Shown here piece by piece: positions 56,831 through 64,000 of a stretch of 64,000 nucleotides of DNA. The stretch is from Ectocarpus siliculosus (taxonomy: Eukaryota > Sar > Phaeophyceae > Ectocarpales > Ectocarpaceae): positions 97,532 through 161,531 of the forward strand of contig FN648519.1 in assembly GCA_000310025.1 (NCBI GenBank), given 5' to 3'. Numbering within the stretch: the first letter of the stretch is position 1; every line of letters starts with the position of its first letter. Made by a program: the position numbers and the translations under genes. The notes beneath the pieces were generated by a model. It was not told the origin of the DNA. It saw only the letters and a list, made by a program, of their open reading frames with translations, and made no database searches.

Positions 56831-56963
56831 CAGGACACAGCACCTCACTTATTTTGGGTTTTTCCTCTACAGACGTACAGAGTCGGACTACAAGAGACTC
56901 CATAGCGCTGATTCCTTTAGGGATACTTTGCGTAACTGAAGGAGGCTCGCGCCGGTGTACCAT

Positions 56964-58787
56964 TAACTTATTTCGATATAACCCAATAACGAGTCTAACC
57001 CTGACCTCCCGTTTGTTGTTAACCTGACACTATGCCTAGTTCGGTGTTTGCCTCCAACATCATAACAATCTACTCAAGGTATCCAATAGGTTGTCTTGAT
57101 AGGGCGGTGACCGATACGCAATATGTCGACTCAATATTTAAATCTGCGCTCCTGTCGACCTGGCTTGAAGTATGCAGTGTTGGGTTTGGAGCGGAGGGTG
57201 GCAATGTGGCAGTCGGTTAGGGTCGTCGTGAGTTTTCCGCACTGCTGCCACACCAGTTTTGTTTCACTGTATTTCCTGACAAGTTTTTGCTTTTTGACGA
57301 GGCTGCGTATTCGGAAATATGTACTCCAACCCCCCCCCCCTGGCCCTCTCTGACCCTGCCTGACGTTCGGTGGTTGGGCATGAACCTTGTCCATCGTATG
57401 AGGGCCGCGTCATGTGTCCCTTGATCGTATGTTATGTGTAGGGCGTTCCAAATCGAGAAAGTTTCGTGTACCGTACCCCCCCCCCCCGCCCTCGCCTGTC
57501 TTTGCAGACGTAGGCTTTCGCAAGTTCGGCTATTCTACGTAACTTAGTAAATATCTACACACAAAGGTAAGTAGATTATCCGCAGGCATTACAAAAACAT
57601 GAGGTTTCATTCATTAGTGCGGTTTAATTCGATCTAGCCTCATGGACGCGGTGCATGTCTCTTACTCCTGACAAGTACCATGACGATTCCTTGGGTTGGT
57701 ATTCCGTTGTCTGGCCCGGTAGGCTTAAAGGCTTACATCAGTAATCTTCAATCGGTGTCCTCCGAGGATTTGAAAGCACGATTTCCTCAGAGGGAGCAGA
57801 TTCGGCAGCCTCCAGAGCATTACATCACCAACGGGTTGCTCTTGAGGAAAAATGTCGAACAGTTCATCGGAGGGCAACACTTAACAATCCTCCAGGGGGA
57901 ATCTGAAATTTGAATCCGCTGGAGTTGACTGGATTACGATTTTCCCTCGGAGGAAGCCATTCTTGCTTCGTCGAGGCGTTAAGCCGCGGGCAGAGTTTTT
58001 TTTTCCAAAAACCGTTTTCTCCAAAAAAAGCGGACAAACCTCGACAAACGCCTATTTTTGTAGACCAACGGGCGCACAGTCCCTGCCAGCACACGCACGC
58101 CAAGACAACCACCCCTGCGGCGAGAGAGCCCCCCACGAGTGCCATAACCTCTGTGAGCGGGCTCGGACGCAGTTACCCAAGGGTGCTTGGCTCTGGAGAC
58201 TCAAGGCTTGGTGCAGGTGTGTGTGTGTGTGTGCAGCAGCAGCCGTTGTCGGTTGTCGCCTTGCTGTGACAGTTCGGACTCTCCTTGCGCATGGCGTTGA
58301 GTTGTGTAAGGAATAGGGCGGCGCCTCATGTGAACGAGGGTGGCGGTGTGTTAGTCATACTCCGTGTTCGGTTGGGGTTTCGGCGTGTCAGGCTTCCGCG
58401 TGCAGTCTCCTCTTGCGGTGCCGATAAGAAGAAAAAAGCGGCGCGATTAACAAGCGGCGCGATTGCTGCTGCTGTGCGCTGTGCCGATCACCACACACAC
58501 GCGACCGCGCGATGCACACACAGCGCCCCACTGAAGAGCAGTGTGCGAATCCTTGGGCTCGTGAGGTAAGCAGTCGGGGGCGTGCGCTCTCGTGTGGTTA
58601 AGAACGTCAGCATTCAGTCCGCAGCAAAGATATGTGTGTGTGTGTGTGGTGGTGGGTTCGGGCGTGCGCGCGCCTGTGGTTGTTGGCTACTTCGATTTTC
58701 GAGGGCCTACGTATACTGCAGCCGAAGCACAGGCGTCTCTGACCACCCTGCTGTAGTCGGTGACATAGCCGGTGGTATGGCGCTATC
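56964..58787. other. No recognised gene
   Basis: C-runs lie near 57333 and 57477. 57750-57960 is rich in CCTC/GAGG steps and may be a relic of the 27.6-28.3 kb satellite; a 77-codon frame crosses it. (GT)n lies at 58218-58232 and 58632-58648. Confidence 0.4.
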
Positions 58788-58839
58788 GACCTTGTCTCAT
58801 ACATGTCGTACAATGGTATGACATGTATGAGACAAGGTT
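58788..58839. repeat. Perfect 19-bp inverted repeat with 12-base loop
   Basis: ACCTTGTCTCATACATGTC (58789-58807) is followed after 12 bases by its exact reverse complement (58820-58838). No tandem context. Confidence 0.9.
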
Positions 58840-59635
58840 CTTGACGCGGCCCCACCAATGCCGCACGAGGCCATGAGGGCTACGAACGAATGTACACCCT
58901 ATGGAGTAGCGGTTTCGTTGATTCTGCACGAACCGTGTAGTACACCCGCTAACCAAACATGACCAGGCGACCGTGTGCGTACGCTGTCGCTATCCGAAAT
59001 CCTTTTGCGCATAACTCCAACGGGAAACAGGACACGTCGCGATACAGCAGCAGTAGTATTGAGGGGGCCCGCTGCCGAGGGAATTCAAAGTAGAAGATAG
59101 TTCGCCGAATGCCATCATCCCAATCCCGGGCCTACGTAGGTGATTTAGGATGTTAGGTTTCCGTGTTGGTGCTTGGCCAGCGTAATGCTGTTTCTGTGAT
59201 GAGCCTAACCCTAGCTCGAGGGTGGGTACGGCATGCATGCATACGCAAAGACAATCAGTCACACGCACATCCAACACTAATCTGAGAAACACTCGGGAAA
59301 TTTAAGAAAGATCCCCCTATTGCAGGACCCGTTGTCTGGTGCTGTGCGAACCCTTCAAGCAAGAGGTGCAATATGTACATGTTGCTGCTGTGCACTCCAA
59401 ATTGGGCCCGAGGGGGGGGGGGGGGGGGCCCCTCCCCAAAATGTCCCGGGGCTTTTAGGGGGGACGGCTCCTTAATAGGACACTCCCCTGACGAAAAATT
59501 AACGTCATTTGGTCGTTTCTAACCCTATTATCAAGCTTTTGCGCGAATTTCCCTTTTTTCTCGCGGGACGTCAAAATTCCTAACTACGGTAGCCGACGTA
59601 AATTGTTTACGCCCTTTTCCGCTGTCCCTCGCAGG
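58840..59635. other. Upstream region of the transposase gene
   Basis: Contains a long G-run followed by CCCC (about 59411-59437). I looked for the left terminal inverted repeat of a Harbinger element here and found none that convinces. Confidence 0.4.
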
Positions 59636-61941
59636 ATGCCGTTCACCGGGTCCGACAAAGCGGCGCTGCTTTTGCTCGCGTCCCTGATGTTTATAGACGA
59701 CGATGACGACGACTTTGAGACACCTCTCGTGCAAGCCCTTGGAACCGCCGGGTATGATGAGGTCGCCGACTTCCTCGACGGCAGCGCCAGGGACGGCACG
59801 ACCAGACCGCATGCAAAGCGGTACTGGGAGCGCACGGGACGATACCTGAGCAGCGCCCAATTCAGAAGTGCCTTTCGGTGCAGGTATGTCGCTGGCCCGA
59901 AAGCTAGGGCTGACAGTATATGCGGCGGTGTCCCTAGGACCACAAGGCTGTTCACCAGTTTAGGCTGAGCACCTCCGCCTCTCCTAAACGTAGATTTTGT
60001 GCCTTCCGTTCGTGTCGACCCTTCCTCAGTGTACATTTGCATGAAGGGGTAAGAAAAGCGAGAGCCGTCACGCGCAATGAGCCTGCATGGGATTGATATT
60101 TTTTATTTGCGAGCGCGCGTGACCGCTGTCCCTCCAGTCCTGTCTCAGTCTCCCCAAAGCAGCCCCAGCCCCAAACAAACGTATACCTCTTTCACACCCA
60201 CAGCGTACACACTCTATGCTTTGTAGTTAACCCTGGTGCTTAGCAGCTGGTTAGGTTAAGCACAGAAAAGCCGATAAAAGGTGCCCGCGATCGAAACTGA
60301 CTTTTGTCTCCGTGGAAAAACCAGGAAGACGACCTTCGCGACGCTGGTGAGGAAGCTATACGGAACGACGGACTTTTGCAGGAGGGGGGCTCGTGGACCA
60401 TTCTTCGATCCCAGCGAAAGGGTTGCGGTCTTTTTGTGGCGCCTGGGTCACAATACGGATGTGAGGGGGACTTCGATCATGTTTGAGCTGTCAGAGGGGG
60501 CGATCTCCTACTGCACGCTCGAGGTGGCTAAACTCATCGAAGAAAAGCTTCGTCGGAAGCATGTCGCTTGGCCCAGCCCAGCGGAGCAGCGTGAGATTTC
60601 CACTGAGTGGGAGCTGGAGAAGGGTCTCAGGTGTGTACGACCCGTAGGTCTAACCCCGGCCTAGTATCGCCTAAACCCATCCAATCGGTGTTAGTTGCCC
60701 GAGTTTAACGCAGTTCAGTGTCGACCTGTGTGCGGGTCGGACTTGGCGTGTAGATCGAAGGACGATGAACGGGCCCTGCTGGTCCGTGCGTTGTTGTTCC
60801 AAGCGTTGGCGCGTTAAGTTACAAAGCCCTGAGCTCTGACCCTTTCCCGTTGTTGTAGCCTTTACACTTACCATCGCCGATGGCGCGCGCATATATAGAC
60901 TAAGGATATGGGTACAGGGGTTAGGGGAGCGCTGATTGTGAAGACGGCGGTGGGCCCACCACCCTGGCCAATGTATAACTTCGGAGGGATAGGAGTGTAT
61001 CTTGCGTACGCTCCATGGAGGACGGATGTTGAGCCTCTCCGGTGTGCTCTGGGACCTCTTGGCGCGAGTACGAGCTGTCACCCACGTATAACCCGTGACA
61101 CTGTTCTCTTGCCCAATATCTGCGTTTGCATATTCGCGCGCCCTAATGACTACCACCCTCGCGCCCGATCTTGCACGTTCGGACCTGTGCCCCATGCAGG
61201 AACGTCATCGGAGCTATAGACGGGACCCACATCAAGGTGTCGCCCCCCGAGGCCCTGGCGAGGGCTTACTACAACTACAAGCACTTCTACTCCATATCCC
61301 TCCTCACGATCGTGGACAACGAGGGTCTGTTCCGCTGGTTCTGTTCCGGCGCGCCAGGGAGTTGTGGTGACAGCAGCGTCTTACAGCACAGTCAGTTCTA
61401 CCATGAGGCAGAGGTGGAGCGGACGGTGGCTGCAGCAGAGCGCCGCGTCTTGGCCAACGGCGCGGTGATTCTCGGGGATTCGGCTTTCGCCGAGTCTGAT
61501 TGGATGCGCACGCCGATCCCCAAGCCCACTTGCAGGGCCGAGCGGTTCTTCAACTACAAGCACTCCAGTCATCGCTTCCGAGTGGAGCACGCGTACGGGC
61601 GCGTGAAGAAGAAATTCCCGGCGCTTGCTAAGGGCCTCGACTGCCAAATCAAGAACGCCCCTCTCCTGGTTAACGCTTGTGTCGTGCTGCACAACTTCAT
61701 CTTTGCACTGGAGGGCGAGTTTCCGAAGGACCAGGGAAAGGACAACGCGCCGACCAAGAACGGGACGGGCCACAATATTGTTGCCGGTTGCGGACCCGCA
61801 GCTTCGGCGAGGGCGCAAGAAGTCGAACACCTTCGAGACCACTTCCTGCTGAGGGAATGGGGAGCGCCTGGCTCGCGGGCGGACCGCCGCCGCAAGAGAG
61901 CCGAGAAGCGCATGAGGAGGAACAACGGGACGTTGACATGA
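59636..61941 (+). CDS. PIF/Harbinger (HARBI1-like) transposase, three exons, apparently intact
   Basis: Exons 59636-59883, 60325-60630 and 61200-61941 have standard borders (CAG|GTATGT...CCAG|G, CAG|GTGTGT...GCAG|G) and join in phase to 431 codons with no stop. The N-terminal half holds an acidic DDDDDDFE patch and a helical DNA-binding-like part (VAVFLWRLGHNTDVRG, ELSEGAISYCTLEVAKLIEE). The C-terminal half is a DDE_4-type nuclease. The three catalytic acids lie in GAIDGTHIKV, ILGDSAFAESDW and RVEHAYGRVKKKFP, with the family marks SGAPGSCGDSSV and VVLHNFI between and after. The C-terminus is Arg/Lys-rich (ADRRRKRAEKRMRR). The length is normal for the family. No partner Myb-like gene or terminal inverted repeats were found nearby, so it may be a complete but unbounded transposon or a domesticated copy. 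An earlier in-frame ATG exists at 59603. Confidence 0.9.
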
Positions 61942-63470
61942 GGGTCTTGCCCTTGCCCTGCCCTATCGTATTTCGTGGCCATGAGTTGTACGTTGGAGGC
62001 GTAGTAACCCTAAAGCCGTAAATATCCGTGAAGTCGCTCGTTTTGGACACTCCCCGTTGTGTCGTTGTGCAGGGGCTTTCTTGACGAGTTCGGGTAGAGG
62101 GAGGGGGGCTTGGCGCGCGCACGTGTCTGTGTGTGTGTGTGTGACACGGGGGTGGCCTGTTCCGGTGGCCTGCCCAGTGTGTGTATCTTCTGCTGTAAGA
62201 GGTCATGATAGGCAATACTAGCCCTCAAGTCGAAGTGTATTTGCCCGTTGTGGACTCTTTGTGTACTCTCTGTGACGCAGCTCGCGAGAGGGTGTCCCGA
62301 AGAAGCTCGCGGAAGCATCTTAAGTACGGTAGGCTAGTACACTTGTCATACGACCTCGTTACTGTAATGTCGTCGTCTTTGTGTGCCGGCGCGAGGGCGT
62401 TGCCAGCTCGCTGTGGACACTCGCCGAATGCGCCACTAAGTTGTTTTGCTCTCGTGTCATAAGGTTGTGGTGCGTGCGGGGGCGCAAATCTATTCCAAGT
62501 ACCAACAGTTACCGTCCTTGGTTATGGACAATGCCGTCCATGTGTATCACATGCATGTACCGTTCGAGGAACAGGCAGCTTCAAATAATAATACACCAAG
62601 AACCCAGTCAAACAGCCATCTTTCCCCCTTCCTGACTTCATAACCCTGACCAAACATAAACCTCCTACATACGCCGAGAGCCTACCTACCCCCGTTGAGA
62701 AAACTCAACCCGCCAAAGCAACAGAGACATCCTTGGAAGACTATCCACAAAATACAACATCACATCAGAATTGCGTCTTGCAGAGCGACGGACATTTCAG
62801 CAGACGTGTCTTTCAATCAGCGCCAAATTCCTCAAATGAAACCATCATTTCAACCTACTGGTCAGCACTTCATCAGCATTCGGAACGCACAAAGGCTCCA
62901 ACCATTACCAATCAGCACATACCAAGTCCTTTCCTTCGATGCAAAATATAACAACATCCAGAGCAGCAAAGATGGAACTATGTCCCCTAACAACCCAGCA
63001 CACGAAAAAGCCATAGGGACATCACAATCGTTGCCCTTACAGCGGTCATCATCGTCTAATCGCCCCCACTCCGTGAGCAGTGGATAAAGTAAGGACGAAA
63101 CAAGAATAGACATTAGGACGACGTCGGCGCGAAAAAGGAAAAGACAGTACTGCTACAAGGAAGCCGGCTAGCCCCCCGCCAAGTCCAGGCTGCTTATGCA
63201 CCGAGCGCCAACACAAACAAACCAACCCCAACCACCACGCTAGCCGACCAACGACAGGCATCTCTATCCTAGTAGAATGACACGCTGCGACCGCCCAACG
63301 TCCCAGAAAACCAAAAGAAATAAACTAACCCCGATCGTATGAGAAATTTGCGACAATAGATGAACAAAGAACTTAGACATCCCTACTCCGTCCGTCGCTC
63401 AGCCTTCCCCGTGGGCGACATGGCACGCTACGTTCCCCCGAAAAATAATCAGTCCCACCACAAACATGAA
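61942..63470. other. No recognised gene
   Basis: (GT)n near 62128-62142. From about 62600 the plus strand is A- and C-rich with weak repetitive character, and a 130-codon frame (62695-63087) is Gln/Ser/Asn-rich without a family. No right-hand terminal repeat of the Harbinger element was identified. Confidence 0.4.
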
Positions 63471-64000
63471 AGATAGCTGGAAGCAAGCGGATAATACAAG
63501 ACACAATCAAGTCGTCTCCACCCAAAACAAGGAAATTAGCCGAAAGCAAGCGGATAACACAAGACACAATCAAGTCGTCCCCACCCAAAACAAGGAAATT
63601 AGCCGAAAGCAAGCGGAAAAGCCGAAAAACAATTGAGCAAACCAAAGACAATAAGTCCCATGCGAAACAAGGAAGTTAACAGAAAGCAAGCGGATAACAC
63701 AAGACACAATCAAGTCGTCCCCACCCAAAACAAGGAAATTAGCCGAAAGCAAGCGGAAAAGCCGAAAAACAATTGAGCAAACCAAAGACAGTAAGTCCCA
63801 TGCGAAACAAGGAAGTTAACAGAAAGCAAGCGGATAACACAAGACACAATCAAGTCGTCCCCACCCAACACAAGGAAATTAGCCGAAAGCAAGCGGAAAA
63901 GACGAAAATCAATCGAGCAAACCAAAGACAATAAGTCCCCATGCGAAACAAGGAAGTTAACAGAAAGCAAGCGGATAACACAAGACACAATCAAGTCGTC
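63471..64000 (+). repeat. 140-bp satellite running off the right edge
   Basis: GCAAGCGGATAACACAAGAC starts at 63546, 63686, 63826 and 63967 (140, 140 and 141 bp apart); a 63-bp half-unit precedes at 63483. Units are nearly identical. Each has two related halves (CAAGGAAATTAGCCGAAAGC and CAAGGAAGTTAACAGAAAGC). 140 is not a multiple of 3, so the minus-strand frames are not a repeated protein. Confidence 0.92.

Noticed and set aside
56247-56963. 238-codon minus-strand protein
   Set aside because: It is kept open by a 150-bp duplication and crosses the better-supported Lys-rich exon C on the plus strand.
59470-62060. GGACACTCCCC near both sides of the Harbinger gene as its terminal repeats
   Set aside because: The two copies are in direct, not inverted, orientation, and no flanking 3-bp duplication is clear.
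63373-63994. Hydrophobic repeated proteins on the minus strand
   Set aside because: The 140-bp period is not a multiple of 3, so the frame rotates from unit to unit.

Overview
The window is eukaryotic nuclear DNA: interrupted genes with GT-AG introns, no bacterial operon structure, very low gene density and a heavy load of repeats. The mix of transposable elements (Ty1/copia, a tyrosine-recombinase retrotransposon, KDZ and PIF/Harbinger DNA transposons, tRNA-like short repeats) with moderately GC-rich exons fits a repeat-rich stramenopile such as a brown alga. That placement is inference; no marker gene here proves it.

Layout. 0-6.5 kb: an unrecognised exon cut by the left edge, three tRNA-like repeats, a ParB-like exon (minus) and a decayed multi-exon gene (plus). 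8-9 kb: a 274-bp direct repeat around a fragment of a repeat found twice elsewhere. 10.2-22.1 kb: a large satellite of ~123-bp units, each with a short hairpin, split by a young Ty1/copia element (16.49-20.92 kb, with a 100-base assembly gap). 22.2-23.4 kb: a 1.25-kb repeat body attached to that satellite; the same satellite-plus-body composite recurs inverted at 40.16-42.29 kb. 23.8-25.4 kb: exons of an unrecognised host gene. 27.5-28.3 kb: a second satellite studded with CCCTCTAGAGGG palindromes. 29.6-34.5 kb: a DIRS/Ngaro-type retrotransposon with split direct repeats. 36.7-40.0 kb: four candidate exons on the minus strand. 45.4-48.4 kb: a KDZ-type transposase gene whose six exons join in phase but carry three in-frame TAG codons. 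42.7-43.3 and 53.9-54.3 kb: arrays of CATG-centred palindromes, one a perfect 36-bp palindrome. 50.6-52.9 kb: repeats around CCCCACCGGTGGGG, tandem repeats and a long foldback. 55.5-56.5 kb: duplicated lysine-rich exons. 59.6-61.9 kb: an apparently intact three-exon PIF/Harbinger transposase. 63.47 kb to the end: a 140-bp satellite.

The strongest unexplained signal is that several unrelated repeat families are built around short perfect palindromes. In the largest, the two arms of the hairpin change together between subfamilies, which suggests the dyad itself is kept. Exon limits were set by eye from open frames, splice-site matches and phase and are not supported by transcripts.
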